Assembly (NCBI GenBank): GCA_019358835.1 | Contig: JAHHIH010000003.1 | Location: forward strand, 248,001 to 312,000 | Source: Tildeniella torsiva UHER 1998/13D | Lineage (GTDB): Bacteria > Cyanobacteriota > Cyanobacteriia > Phormidesmidales > Phormidesmidaceae | Reading direction: 5' to 3' | Length of the DNA stretch: 64,000 nt | In this document: piece by piece, positions 9,830 through 19,431 of the stretch | Position numbering within the stretch: the first letter of the stretch is position 1 | Layout: the number at the start of each line of letters is the position of its first letter | Position numbers and translations under genes: made by a program | Notes under the pieces: model-generated | The model's database searches: none | What the model saw: the letters and a program-made list of their open reading frames with translations, nothing else | Told to the model about the DNA's origin: nothing

Positions 9830-10600
9830 ATGATAACTCCCCATCGCGAAATGTGTGAAGATCAGCTTCTAAAAGACTTTAAAGAGCAGGGATTTGTTCA
9901 GATAAGGAATTTCTTTTCTCCTGAAGAAACAGATTTTCTCCTGAAAAGAATTCAAGATTCAAAGAGCTCATCTTCTGAGATTCTGACTCGGGGTGCAATG
10001 ACTTTTCGTAGTCAGGTCTTTATGCATGATGCATCTGTTCAAGAGTTTGTTTCACAACAAAAAATAATCGATTTTCTAAGGATTTTTGCTGGGCCTGATA
10101 TATGGATTCGTTGGGATCAGGCCGTTGCTAAAGGGCCAGGTGCAGATGTCTTTCCTTGGCATCAAGACAATGGTTACAATGGTTTAAGAAGTGAGTTTTA
10201 TCAGTTTTGGATATCTCTGACAAAAACTACTGAAGATAATGGAGCTCTATTACTTAAACCTGGTAGCCATAGGCAAAGTCTTCCCCATAAAAAAGTTGGC
10301 AAAGAGATGGTTTACCCTGGTTCTGTTTCAGACCCTGTTTTAATTAATGCTGAACCAGGAGATGTCGTCTTATTTTCTTCATTTATGTTGCACAGCACCA
10401 CTCCAAATATAACTCAGAGCGATCGCTGGGCATATGTCATCGAGTATATGCGTTTAGATGATTACGATCCAACCCTAAAACCACCCTATTTTGTTGTTTC
10501 TCGAAATGGAAAATCATGCATGGATTTTGTTGATTATCAAGAAGGTGGAAAAAGTATCTTAAATCGCTTAAAGGCGTTGCTTGTCAGAAATCCGTATTAG
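9830..10600 (+). CDS. Phytanoyl-CoA dioxygenase (PhyH) family Fe(II)/2-oxoglutarate enzyme
   Basis: This is a 256-residue oxygenase of the PhyH/EctD superfamily. The facial triad is visible: VFPWHQDNGYNG supplies His and Asp, and SSFMLHSTTPN the distal His; the Arg of QSDRWAYV probably binds 2-oxoglutarate. The start at 9830 is preferred over the in-frame ATG at 9812 because AGAGGAAA sits a few bases before it. Substrate is unknown. Its place among glycosyltransferase genes suggests hydroxylation of a sugar, lipid carrier or amino substituent of the polymer, but that is inference. Confidence 0.88.
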   Translation: MITPHREMCEDQLLKDFKEQGFVQIRNFFSPEETDFLLKRIQDSKSSSSEILTRGAMTFRSQVFMHDASVQEFVSQQKIIDFLRIFAGPDIWIRWDQAVAKGPGADVFPWHQDNGYNGLRSEFYQFWISLTKTTEDNGALLLKPGSHRQSLPHKKVGKEMVYPGSVSDPVLINAEPGDVVLFSSFMLHSTTPNITQSDRWAYVIEYMRLDDYDPTLKPPYFVVSRNGKSCMDFVDYQEGGKSILNRLKALLVRNPY

Positions 10601-10691
10601 AAAATTCAAATACACTTAAACCGAATCCTTAATTGTTGCTTTAGATAAGCCACATCTTTATGAATTTGCCCTTCTTTAGGATAGAGCTAGA

Positions 10692-11684
10692 ATGGAATAT
10701 AGGACATTGGGAAAGACCAACTTACAGGTCTCCGTGTTTGGAATTGGAACCTATCAGCTCAGTGGGCCGGTATCCCTCGATGGGAAGGCCGACGGATTCC
10801 CTGATGTGGGGCACGATGCAGCAATTAGTTTGATCCATGCCTGTGAAGAGATGGGAATTAACCTGATAGATTCTGCTGAAATTTATGGAGCTGGAGAGGG
10901 TGAGCGTCGAGTAGGAAAAGCTATTCAAGGAAGACGCGATCGATGGCTGCTAAGCACAAAATTTGGATGGCGACGAGGAGCAACGGGTAACCGTATTACA
11001 GATTCTCACTCGAGTACTATTCGAAGCAGCCTTGAGGGCAGTCTTAGGCGATTAAATACTGATTATATTGATATTTATCTCTATCATACGCCTCCTGCTT
11101 TAGATGATATCGATCAAGGAATTAATATTCTAGAAACCTTGAAACAAGAGGGTAAGATTCGCCACTATGGTATTTCCACAGACGATTCACGTATTTTATA
11201 TAAGCTTCTTAAAAGGCAAGGCTTAGACGTTGTTCAATTTGAGCATTCGCTGATCAAGAAACCTCAAAAGATATTATCTTTATCGAAAATATATGGGCTC
11301 GGACGCATGATAAGAGGTGGGTTAAAGTCTGGCATGCTATCGGGTAAATATTTTTATCGTAGACCTGATTTACCCGATGAGGATGTTCGAAAGCATTGGT
11401 TCAATAGCGTGGATTTTAAGCAATTTTTGATCTACGAGAGCTTAGTCCCTGAAAGATTTTCAATGACGAATTTTGCTCTGCGCTATCTGCTTGATTTAGA
11501 AACGACTGACGTGGTTATTTTAGGGGGTAAAAGTATATCTGATTATCAGGAAGCTCTCAAAACACTTGAGATACCGCAATTAAATTCTGCAACTCGGAGA
11601 GATATAGCTCACATCAGAAGAAATTTTTATCTTAAGCGGGCTGCGGGAAAAATTAGCTGCAAAATTCAATCTTTTCTTAAATAG
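10692..11684 (+). CDS. Aldo/keto reductase
   Basis: This 330-residue NAD(P)H-dependent (beta/alpha)8 oxidoreductase carries the catalytic tetrad: Asp and Tyr in NLIDSAEIYGAGEGE, Lys in WLLSTKFGWRRG, and His in IDIYLYHTPP. The N-terminal MEYRTLGKTNLQVSVFGIGT is the standard family opening. It follows the PhyH-like gene in the AT-rich polysaccharide cluster and could act on a sugar keto group. A general carbonyl-reductase role is equally possible. The C-terminus (about 300-330) is basic and longer than in minimal members. Confidence 0.92.
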   Translation: MEYRTLGKTNLQVSVFGIGTYQLSGPVSLDGKADGFPDVGHDAAISLIHACEEMGINLIDSAEIYGAGEGERRVGKAIQGRRDRWLLSTKFGWRRGATGNRITDSHSSTIRSSLEGSLRRLNTDYIDIYLYHTPPALDDIDQGINILETLKQEGKIRHYGISTDDSRILYKLLKRQGLDVVQFEHSLIKKPQKILSLSKIYGLGRMIRGGLKSGMLSGKYFYRRPDLPDEDVRKHWFNSVDFKQFLIYESLVPERFSMTNFALRYLLDLETTDVVILGGKSISDYQEALKTLEIPQLNSATRRDIAHIRRNFYLKRAAGKISCKIQSFLK

Positions 11685-11780
11685 AATAGCTGAGCTAAGA
11701 ACAATTTCAAGATAATTATTGACTTTATTGATTTCTATTGGAAAGTATAAGCGTTGTTTGTGGAAAAGTGAGACGATCGC

Positions 11781-14048
11781 ATGCTCTCCCCATCCTGGTT
11801 GTACCGTCACAAGCCTGCTGGTTTGGCGATCGCCCTGATCACTGGTCTCTCCAGTTGTGCCCATGCCTACCCCTTGTCTGACTGTGCATCATCAGAGGTT
11901 TTTAGCTCTCGGGCACTAGCTCAAAACCTATCTGCGCCCGTTTCCGTGCAGTCTGAGTCTTACAGCTGGCGCAATGTGGCGATCGCGGGCATGGGCTTTG
12001 TTACGGGCATAGCCATTCATCCCCTCGCCCCAGACCTTGTATATGCTCGCACGGATGTGGGAGGCATCTATCGGTGGCAGGCCGAGGCCGAGGCCTGGGT
12101 ACAGCTACTGGATGGAGAACGGAATCTTTACAGCATTGAAAGCCTAGCCCTTGACCCCAATGAGCCGAATTATCTCTATGCTGCTGCTGGGGGCAGCATT
12201 TTGAAATCTACAGATCGCGGTGAATCCTGGCAGATGGTTCCTTTGCGACCCGAAAATCCAGTGGCCATGGACGGAAACGGCGATTGGCGCTGGGCTGGAG
12301 AACGATTGGCCGTAGACCCCAACAACGGCGAAGTGATTTATTTTGGCTCCCGATCTGACGGTTTGTTTAAAAGCCAGAACGGAGGTGTGACGTGGGAACA
12401 GGTAACCCATTTCCCCTCTACCGGAGTACCTCCTGGAGGGCTGTCTTTCGTCAAGATTAGTTCAGCGGTTGAGGGGGATGGGCCAGTTTCTGACCTCAGT
12501 ACGCCATCGATCTATGTGGGAGTTATGGGTGAGGGGGTCTACCACAGCGACGATGGTGGCCAACAGTGGACGCTGCTGGCTGGCGGCCCCGATGCGCTTC
12601 AGAACCCGCAACAGGCTGCCATCGCCGGGAACGGCAGCCTCTATATCACCACTTTCACCAGCGCAGATGCACCGAATGGCGGGGTATGGCGGTATTGGCA
12701 GGGAGCATGGCAGAATATCACCCCTCAGCCCGGCCAAAACTATTCTGCGATCGCCCTCGATCCCCAGGTTCCCGATCGCCTGGTGGTGGCAACCTACCCG
12801 TTTTCACCCGAGGGGTTATATCGGACTACCGATGGTGGCCAAACCTGGCGGCAGCTAACGCTCCAGGTCGATGCCATCGACTGGTGGCCCGACTGGCATT
12901 TGTATACCCTGATGGGCGGACTGGCGGTAAACCCTCGCCAGCCCAACCAGGTCTGGCTGACAACGGGGTTTGGGGTGATGCGCACGGAGGATATAACGGC
13001 ACAGCCTGCTCGCTGGTGTACCCCCATGGCAAACCTGGAGGAGCTGGTTGTGTTCAGCCTGCGAAGCCCCCCCAGCAACCCTGGCGCTAATTTGTTTAGC
13101 GGGGTGGCCGATATGGATGGGTTTCACCACCAATCGCTGACTGAACCGCCTAAAACCACCTACGATCGCGGGCGCTTTGGCGATACCACCGGCCTTGATT
13201 TTGCCGAGGCTGACCCCAACATTCTGGTGCGAGTCGGCAGCTCTCCTGGGTCGGGAGGGCGTCTCGATGGCGAGAATCGCTCGGCTTACTCGGCTGACAA
13301 TGGCGCAATCTGGAGCACGTTTGCCAACGTTCCCGCCGGGGCGTTTAACGGCAAGGTAGCGGTTTCAGCCACACTGCAGCCCAATGGCAAACCGGTGATT
13401 GTGTGGGCACCCCAAGGGGATGTCTATCCCCATCGCTCCCTAGACGGCGGCCAAACTTGGCAACGGGTAGAGGGCGCTCCCAATCGCACGACTTTGCAGG
13501 TCTGGTTTCCCAACCAGTCTTTGGCCTCAGATCGGGTAAACGGCAATCTTTTCTATCTCTTTAAATATGGTGAGGCAACGGGGGGAAGTTTTTACCGTAG
13601 TGTAAACGGTGGTGCCAGTTGGCAGCGCACCGTCACTAATTTGCCTGACTACTGGATACATAAGGTTGAGGCCGCTCCCGCCTTAGAGGGTGAGGTGTGG
13701 CTGAGTGTGCAAGACCATTCCCTATATCGATCCAGCGATGCGGGGAGCACCTTTGTGCCCGTGGCCCAGGTTGACACAGCGCTGACCTTTGGATTTGGGC
13801 AGGCTGCTCCCGGTCGCGCTAACCCAACCCTCTTTGTCTATGGAGTAATTGATGCTGTGGAAGGATTATTTCGCTCCGACGATGCGACGAGTTTGCCTGG
13901 AGATGCCGCCAAGGCCACGTGGGTAAAGGTTTCTACGGATCGGCAGGTTTTGAGCAATATTACTTACCTGGAGGGCGATCGCGGGCAGTTTGGCCGGGTT
14001 TATGTAGGCACCGGCGGTCGGGGAATTTTCTATGGTCAGCCCAATTGA
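11781..14048 (+). CDS. GH74-like secreted beta-propeller glycoside hydrolase
   Basis: This 755-residue exported protein has an N-terminal signal (GLAIALITGLSSCAHA), readable as a lipobox at LSSC or a type I signal. The first propeller opens GFVTGIAIHPLAPDLVYART followed by DVGGIYRW, the GH74 xyloglucanase signature with the catalytic Asp. A second candidate Asp lies in SGVADMDGFHHQSL, matching the second-propeller motif. Many Asp-box/BNR-like repeats (STDRGESW, DDGGQQW, TTDGGQTW, SVNGGASW) mark the blades. It sits between the reductase and export genes, so it may trim or degrade the secreted polymer. Composition returns to GC-rich here. Confidence 0.82.
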   Translation: MLSPSWLYRHKPAGLAIALITGLSSCAHAYPLSDCASSEVFSSRALAQNLSAPVSVQSESYSWRNVAIAGMGFVTGIAIHPLAPDLVYARTDVGGIYRWQAEAEAWVQLLDGERNLYSIESLALDPNEPNYLYAAAGGSILKSTDRGESWQMVPLRPENPVAMDGNGDWRWAGERLAVDPNNGEVIYFGSRSDGLFKSQNGGVTWEQVTHFPSTGVPPGGLSFVKISSAVEGDGPVSDLSTPSIYVGVMGEGVYHSDDGGQQWTLLAGGPDALQNPQQAAIAGNGSLYITTFTSADAPNGGVWRYWQGAWQNITPQPGQNYSAIALDPQVPDRLVVATYPFSPEGLYRTTDGGQTWRQLTLQVDAIDWWPDWHLYTLMGGLAVNPRQPNQVWLTTGFGVMRTEDITAQPARWCTPMANLEELVVFSLRSPPSNPGANLFSGVADMDGFHHQSLTEPPKTTYDRGRFGDTTGLDFAEADPNILVRVGSSPGSGGRLDGENRSAYSADNGAIWSTFANVPAGAFNGKVAVSATLQPNGKPVIVWAPQGDVYPHRSLDGGQTWQRVEGAPNRTTLQVWFPNQSLASDRVNGNLFYLFKYGEATGGSFYRSVNGGASWQRTVTNLPDYWIHKVEAAPALEGEVWLSVQDHSLYRSSDAGSTFVPVAQVDTALTFGFGQAAPGRANPTLFVYGVIDAVEGLFRSDDATSLPGDAAKATWVKVSTDRQVLSNITYLEGDRGQFGRVYVGTGGRGIFYGQPN

Positions 14049-14155
14049 CGGGTGAACTAGGCCAGGGTTCGGGGGCAACATTAAGCTAACCCAGGCTCTT
14101 AACTCGCCTGACGGATATTCACCATTGCGACGATAGCGTCTACGGGAGCAACGTA

Positions 14156-15382
14156 ATGAACGCCCATTCCATCGCCCACTCATCTCAGATTATGGCTCTG
14201 GCTCTGGCCCTGATGGCGACGGACAGTAGTTGGATGGGGGCGATCGCCCCAGTTCACGCGTTTGAGGGCAGAGAAACCGCCACTCCCTTGATCGCCCAAG
14301 CGCCCCAGCCTGAAGATGGGTTGCCGCTATCCTATCCCAGCGGGTCTGACCAGCCGAGGGTACCTGAGGCACAGCCCGTCAGTACGCCGGTTGCCCCTGG
14401 GGGTGACCTGTTCAGCGATTACCTGCTCGGCCCAGGCGACCAAATCAGCATGGATATTATTGGCTATGAGGCGTTTGATTGGGCTTCTAGCCAACGCTTT
14501 GTACTTTCGGATGGCAGCATTCGCCTACCCCTAGTCGGCACCGTGGTGGCTGCTGGCAAAACCCTAGAAGCTTTAGAAATCGAGGTTAGGGGCCTGCTGA
14601 GCCGGGAGTTGGTCAGCCCCAGGGTAGACATGAGTCTAACGGTGCTCCGCCCTGTGGTCGTCAATGTGGTGGGCGATGTCTATCGGCCCGGGCCGGTGCA
14701 GTTGGGCAGTTTGACCCAGGCCCAAACCAACATTGCCAGCGGCAACAGTCTGACCACCACCACCACCACGCCCACCCTAACCGCGGCCTTGGCCGCCGCA
14801 GGCGGCATTCGTCGAACCGCCGATATTCGTCAGGTGGTCGTAAAGCGTCGCATCGCCAGCGGCGAAACCAGAGACTATGCCATCAACCTGTGGAGTGCCC
14901 TAATTGGTCAAGACAATTTGGGTGTTTTAGTGATGTTTGATGGCGATGTGGTCTATGTGCCCAAGGCCGATACCGCCACTGAAATTGACCAGGCGCTACT
15001 TGCCAGTTCGAGCATTGCCCCGACCAATGTGCGGGTGCGGGTGATTGGCGAAGGCGTGGTCAATCCGGGGGAAGTGCAGGTACAGCCCAACAGCTCTATC
15101 TCAGGGGCGATCGCTGCGGCAGGTGGGCCAAACGCAGACGCAGCGTTGGGGGATGTCCGTCTAGTGCGGCTGTCGAGCAGCGGACAGGTTGAAGACCAGC
15201 AGGTCGATTTATCCAGCTTAGTAGACAGCTATCAGATTCAAGATGGAGATGTTATTTTGGTTCCCAAGCGGGGATACTTAGTGGGCATTGACAATATTAA
15301 TCGAGCCTTGGGGCCAATTTTATCGCCGCTATCGGGTTTTCTTGGCATTCTAAATATTTTTGGCCTATTTAATAACGACTAG
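14156..15382 (+). CDS. Polysaccharide export protein, Wza/OPX family
   Basis: This 408-residue exported protein has an N-terminal signal (MALALALMATDSSW to PVHA). A Poly_export domain starts at DYLLGPGDQISMDIIGYEAF (about 84-103) and continues with SDGSIRLPLVGTVVAAGKT. Two SLBB-type domains follow (VVNVVGDVYRPGPVQL and VRVIGEGVVNPGEVQV). These proteins form the outer-membrane channel for capsule or EPS. The C-terminus is hydrophobic (LSPLSGFLGILNIFGLF), as in many cyanobacterial OPX proteins. The Wzc-like partner begins 60 bp downstream. Confidence 0.93.
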   Translation: MNAHSIAHSSQIMALALALMATDSSWMGAIAPVHAFEGRETATPLIAQAPQPEDGLPLSYPSGSDQPRVPEAQPVSTPVAPGGDLFSDYLLGPGDQISMDIIGYEAFDWASSQRFVLSDGSIRLPLVGTVVAAGKTLEALEIEVRGLLSRELVSPRVDMSLTVLRPVVVNVVGDVYRPGPVQLGSLTQAQTNIASGNSLTTTTTTPTLTAALAAAGGIRRTADIRQVVVKRRIASGETRDYAINLWSALIGQDNLGVLVMFDGDVVYVPKADTATEIDQALLASSSIAPTNVRVRVIGEGVVNPGEVQVQPNSSISGAIAAAGGPNADAALGDVRLVRLSSSGQVEDQQVDLSSLVDSYQIQDGDVILVPKRGYLVGIDNINRALGPILSPLSGFLGILNIFGLFNND

Positions 15383-15442
15383 TCTTTGGCCTATGCGCTC
15401 ACCCAGGTTTACGTTTTTTAAGACAACTATTCGACGGTCACT

Positions 15443-17644
15443 ATGGATAACGAGTTTGTAGTTGAGGACATTAATTTTCGCAGCTATTGGTTAATCCTAA
15501 AAAGACGCTGGAAACCGGCGATCGGAGTTTTTAGCGTCGTGACCTTAGCGGCTCTGCTGCTTGCCCTAACTGAAGAGTCTGCCTACCAAGCTGAGGCCAA
15601 ACTCTTGTTTAGAAGCGATCGATCGACCTCGTTAACGGGTTTGGGTGAGGCGCTGGGTCGAGTCGAGTCTCTGACCTTCGAGGCAAATCCGCTCGACACC
15701 CAGGTAGAGGTTATTCAATCTAGACCTATTATCGATACTGCTATTCAAGAGCTAGACCTACGAGATAGCGAGGGCAACCTAGCCCAGGCCGATGACATCA
15801 CAAAAGATCTGTCCATCAGTGCTCTGCCAGGTACCGATGTTCTCAGCATTGCCTACTCTTCTAAGGAACCTGAACAAGCTGCCCTAGTCGTCAATAAAAT
15901 TGCCGATATATTTATTCGAGATAACCTGCGCGAAAACCGTTCTGAGGCCGTATCAGCCAGAGACTTTATTTCCCAGCAGCTACCTAAGACTGAGGCCGAC
16001 CTGAATCAGGCAGAAAACAACCTCAAGCAGTTCAAAGAGCGCAATCAGATTGTTGCTCTGAGCCAAGAGGCCAGTTCTCTAGTCGATATATCGTTTGGCC
16101 TACAGCAGCAGATTGACGGGGCCGAATCGCAGATTTCGAGTATAGACTCAGTGTCTGCCAACTATCGCGCTCAGCTCAATATTGATGATTCTCAGTATGG
16201 GATTGTTTTGGCCGCCCTCAGTCAGTCGGCGGGGGTACAGGCAGCCCTCGAAGAGTTGCAGCGAATAGAACAAGAGATTGCCGCCAATAGCGCCCTTTTT
16301 ACCCCCGATAGCCAGACTATCTCTAGGCTCAACAGCCAGCGAGAGAGTCTACAATCGATTTTGAGCCAGCGGATTGACCAGGTGGTCAATGATCGATTGC
16401 TCTCTCAGCAGGCCAATTTGCAGATTGGTGACCTCGAGGCAGGGCTAATCGGTGAATTAATCAATTTAGATGCCCAACGGCAGGGGCTAGCTAGCCAGAT
16501 TGAGGTTTTATCTGAGCAGGAACAGCGCTACAGCGATCGCATGCTTTTGCTGCCCGAACTGGAGAAGCAGCAAGGCCAACTCGAACGAGATCTAGAAGTA
16601 GCTAAGGCCACCTACCAAACGCTGTTAACTCGTTTTCAAGAACTTCAGGTGGCCGAAAGCCAGCGTATTGGCAATGTCCGCCTGATTTCACCCGCCGTGC
16701 CTCCAGAATATCCCCTAGGGTCTAATCGCAAGCTCGTGCTAGCCGCGGGCATGGTGGCGGGCATGCTGCTAGGGGTGGTAGTGGCCTTTGTGCTAGACCT
16801 GCTCGACAGTTCTGTCAAAACCGTTAAGGAAGCCAAGGATATTTTTGGCCTGACAATTTTGGGGGTGATTCCGACCACTAGCCCCGCAGAGGAAAGCCTC
16901 CTCTATGCCCATCAGGAACGCTGGATTCCCAGCGTGGTAACCCGAGACTTGGGGCGTTCTCCCCTGAGCGAAGCCTTTCGTATGCTACAGACCAACCTCA
17001 AGTTCCTAGGGTCTGATCGCTCCCTCAAGTCTATCGTCGTCACCAGTTCAGTGCCCCAAGAAGGCAAGTCGGAAGTGGCGGCCAACCTGGCGGTGGCCAT
17101 GGCCCAGGTTGGCCGCAGAGTACTGCTGATCGATGCCGATCTCCGTCGCCCCGTGCAGCACCGGGTCTGGGGAACACCTAACCTCACCGGCCTGAGCAAC
17201 GTTCTTGTGGAGCAGATCGATTTTAAGGACGCCGTCCAGGGGGTTATGCCCAACCTGAGCCTGCTGACGGCGGGCGTTACACCCCCTAACCCCGTGGCGC
17301 TTTTAGACTCAAAACGGATGGCAGCTCTCCTGGCAGACTTGGCGGACAGCTATGAAATCATTATTTTTGATGCGCCGCCGCTGTTGGGTCGAGCGGATGC
17401 CAATGTCTTGGGCAAGCTGGCAGACGGCCTTTTGATGGTGGTGCGCCCTGGGGTTACCGATGCCGCCAAAGCTAAGTCTGCCAAGGAATTTTTAGACCAG
17501 TCGGGCCAGCGAGTACTGGGCATGGTCATCAATGGCATAGATATAAAAGCTGAGCCAGATAGCTACTTTTATTACACCGAAAATTTAGAGTCGGCCAATC
17601 TTTCCCGTCCACGAGTGGCCATGCCTAAGCGAAAGGTGGGCTGA
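15443..17644 (+). CDS. Wzc-like polysaccharide copolymerase with C-terminal BY-kinase domain
   Basis: This 733-residue inner-membrane protein begins with a Wzz domain (first membrane helix about 27-45), followed by a long coiled-coil periplasmic region (about 170-410) and a second membrane helix near 430-450. The cytoplasmic ATPase domain has Walker A in SSVPQEGKSEVAANLA, Walker A' in LLIDADLRRP and Walker B in IIIFDAPPL. The autophosphorylated tail is short: SYFYYTENL is the only tyrosine cluster. It controls chain length and export together with the upstream OPX protein and is the last gene of the cluster. Confidence 0.94.
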   Translation: MDNEFVVEDINFRSYWLILKRRWKPAIGVFSVVTLAALLLALTEESAYQAEAKLLFRSDRSTSLTGLGEALGRVESLTFEANPLDTQVEVIQSRPIIDTAIQELDLRDSEGNLAQADDITKDLSISALPGTDVLSIAYSSKEPEQAALVVNKIADIFIRDNLRENRSEAVSARDFISQQLPKTEADLNQAENNLKQFKERNQIVALSQEASSLVDISFGLQQQIDGAESQISSIDSVSANYRAQLNIDDSQYGIVLAALSQSAGVQAALEELQRIEQEIAANSALFTPDSQTISRLNSQRESLQSILSQRIDQVVNDRLLSQQANLQIGDLEAGLIGELINLDAQRQGLASQIEVLSEQEQRYSDRMLLLPELEKQQGQLERDLEVAKATYQTLLTRFQELQVAESQRIGNVRLISPAVPPEYPLGSNRKLVLAAGMVAGMLLGVVVAFVLDLLDSSVKTVKEAKDIFGLTILGVIPTTSPAEESLLYAHQERWIPSVVTRDLGRSPLSEAFRMLQTNLKFLGSDRSLKSIVVTSSVPQEGKSEVAANLAVAMAQVGRRVLLIDADLRRPVQHRVWGTPNLTGLSNVLVEQIDFKDAVQGVMPNLSLLTAGVTPPNPVALLDSKRMAALLADLADSYEIIIFDAPPLLGRADANVLGKLADGLLMVVRPGVTDAAKAKSAKEFLDQSGQRVLGMVINGIDIKAEPDSYFYYTENLESANLSRPRVAMPKRKVG

Positions 17645-17831
17645 TGCGACAGTGGAGGCAACCCAAAGTGAAGGTACCCCAAAAGGTCTCGACCGTGGGT
17701 AAGGGAAAAACCCGTGGGCTCCCAGGGAATTTTGACTATTCCCGGCTGCTCTGCGCTCTTTTCTGCGCTAACGCCCTGGGCTTGGCTAAAATCTAGGCAG
17801 CCGTCTGTGGCGGCTTGCGATCGCCTCCCTA

Positions 17832-19391
17832 ATGCCCTTGGCCATGCCCGACGCTCTGGTTTCCATCGCCCAGCACTACCATAGCCGTACCAAGTACGCC
17901 CCCGACACCGTCAAATCGAAGGCGCGGCCCCTTGACTACAGCCAGCAGCCCATCCCCTTTAAGACCTACCGGGTAGGGGCAGAGATTGACCTCAAGCCCT
18001 ACTTAGAAGAGGGGAACTCCCCAGCCCCAGACGACGACCGGGTAGATTGGATGCGGCTGTCGCGCCTGCTGATCAACGCCTACGGGCTGACGGCCAAGCT
18101 TCCGACCGATATGGGGCAGACCTTTTATCTGCGATCGGCCCCTTCGGCGGGGGGCCTGTATCCGGCGGAGATCTATCTTATTTCGCGCGGTACTCGGCTG
18201 CTGCCAGCGGGGCTCTACAACTACCAGGCCCGCAGCCACAGCCTCTGGCGCTACTGGGAAGACCACGGCTGGCAAGACCTCCAGCGAGCCTGTTTTTGGC
18301 ACCCGGCGCTGGAGGCCACCCATTTGGCGATGGTGGTTACCGGGGTGTTTTATCGCTCGGCCTGGCGCTACCAAGACCGGGCCTACCGCCGCATTTGCCT
18401 CGATGTGGGCCATCTGCTGGGCAATCTGGAGCTGGCCAGTGCCCTGGTTGACTATCGCCCCCACCTGATCGCCAGCTTTGCCGACCAGGCGATCGCCGAG
18501 CTGCTTTACCTCGACCCCGCCCAGGAGGGAGCATTGGCGGTACTGCCCCTGGCCGACCTGCTGATGGTGGAGCAAAATCTGCCCTATGCCCAGGTGGCCT
18601 TTGCCACATCGCCCCAGACCCACTTTCCCACGGTGCCCGATGGGGAATTGCTGAGTTACTTTCACCAGGCGACGGCCATTGCCCCCACGGCAGATGTCCC
18701 CCCGTGGGCAATGCGCTCCACGGGCGACACCCCGCAGCCCGTCGATACCCTAGAGGATAAGTACAACCTGCCCTTTGGGTTGCGGGTACCGACCAGCAGC
18801 GCCCCGATCGCCTGGGGAGCCCACCTGGAGGAGCTCGAAACCACCCTCTTTAAGCGGCGATCGACCCGGCGCTACAGCGGCGGCTCAATTTCTCTGGAGG
18901 CCCTCAGACTGCTGCTCGACTTTACCTATCAGCCTCACCACTACCTGAGTCAGGGGTTTGACCCCGACCCCGACTACAGCGATCGCACCCTCGTGCACAC
19001 CTTTGTGGTGGCCTGCGGGGTCGAGGGGCTCGACGACGGCTGCTACTACTACGCCCCCCGCAGCGAAGAGCTGCGCCAGGTGCGCTTTAAAAACTTTCGC
19101 CGCGAGCTGCACTACCTCTGTCTGGGGCAAGAGCTGGGCCGCGATGCCGCAGCGGTGGTGTTTCACACCGCCGATCTACAGGGGGCGGTGGCGGCCTACG
19201 GCGATCGCGTCTACCGCTACCTGCACCTAGATGCCGGGCATCTGGGCCAGCGGCTGAATCTGGCCGCCATTCGGCTGGGGCTAGGGGTGAGCGGCATTGG
19301 CGGCTTTTTCGACGACCAGGTCAACGAGGTGCTGGGCATTCCGCCCGACGAAGCGGTGATTTATATTACGACTCTAGGGCAGCCTGGGTAG
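17832..19391 (+). CDS. SagB/ThcOx-family nitroreductase-like dehydrogenase (double domain)
   Basis: This 519-residue protein has two FMN-nitroreductase-like halves. The first has RSAPSAGGLYPAEIYLISRG and the block DVGHLLGNLELA. The second opens FKRRSTRRYSGGSISLEALR and ends LDAGHLGQRLNLAAIRLGLG. SagB enzymes oxidise azolines to azoles in some RiPP pathways, but many cyanobacterial homologues stand alone. No YcaO or cyclodehydratase gene is nearby. It lies between the polysaccharide cluster and the signalling operon with no clear co-transcription. Substrate is unknown. Confidence 0.88.
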   Translation: MPLAMPDALVSIAQHYHSRTKYAPDTVKSKARPLDYSQQPIPFKTYRVGAEIDLKPYLEEGNSPAPDDDRVDWMRLSRLLINAYGLTAKLPTDMGQTFYLRSAPSAGGLYPAEIYLISRGTRLLPAGLYNYQARSHSLWRYWEDHGWQDLQRACFWHPALEATHLAMVVTGVFYRSAWRYQDRAYRRICLDVGHLLGNLELASALVDYRPHLIASFADQAIAELLYLDPAQEGALAVLPLADLLMVEQNLPYAQVAFATSPQTHFPTVPDGELLSYFHQATAIAPTADVPPWAMRSTGDTPQPVDTLEDKYNLPFGLRVPTSSAPIAWGAHLEELETTLFKRRSTRRYSGGSISLEALRLLLDFTYQPHHYLSQGFDPDPDYSDRTLVHTFVVACGVEGLDDGCYYYAPRSEELRQVRFKNFRRELHYLCLGQELGRDAAAVVFHTADLQGAVAAYGDRVYRYLHLDAGHLGQRLNLAAIRLGLGVSGIGGFFDDQVNEVLGIPPDEAVIYITTLGQPG

Positions 19392-19431
19392 TCAGGGTTA
19401 GTTTAAACAGTAGGCTGTCAATCCTCCAAGG

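Noticed and set aside
12469-13359. Several long alternative frames inside the GH74-like gene
   Set aside because: They are shadows in high-GC sequence; the long frame has signal peptide, domain motifs and repeats.
17832-19391. SagB-like gene as part of a RiPP cluster with the GG-leader peptide
   Set aside because: It is about 24 kb away, no cyclodehydratase is present and the peptide core has no Cys and only one Ser to cyclise.
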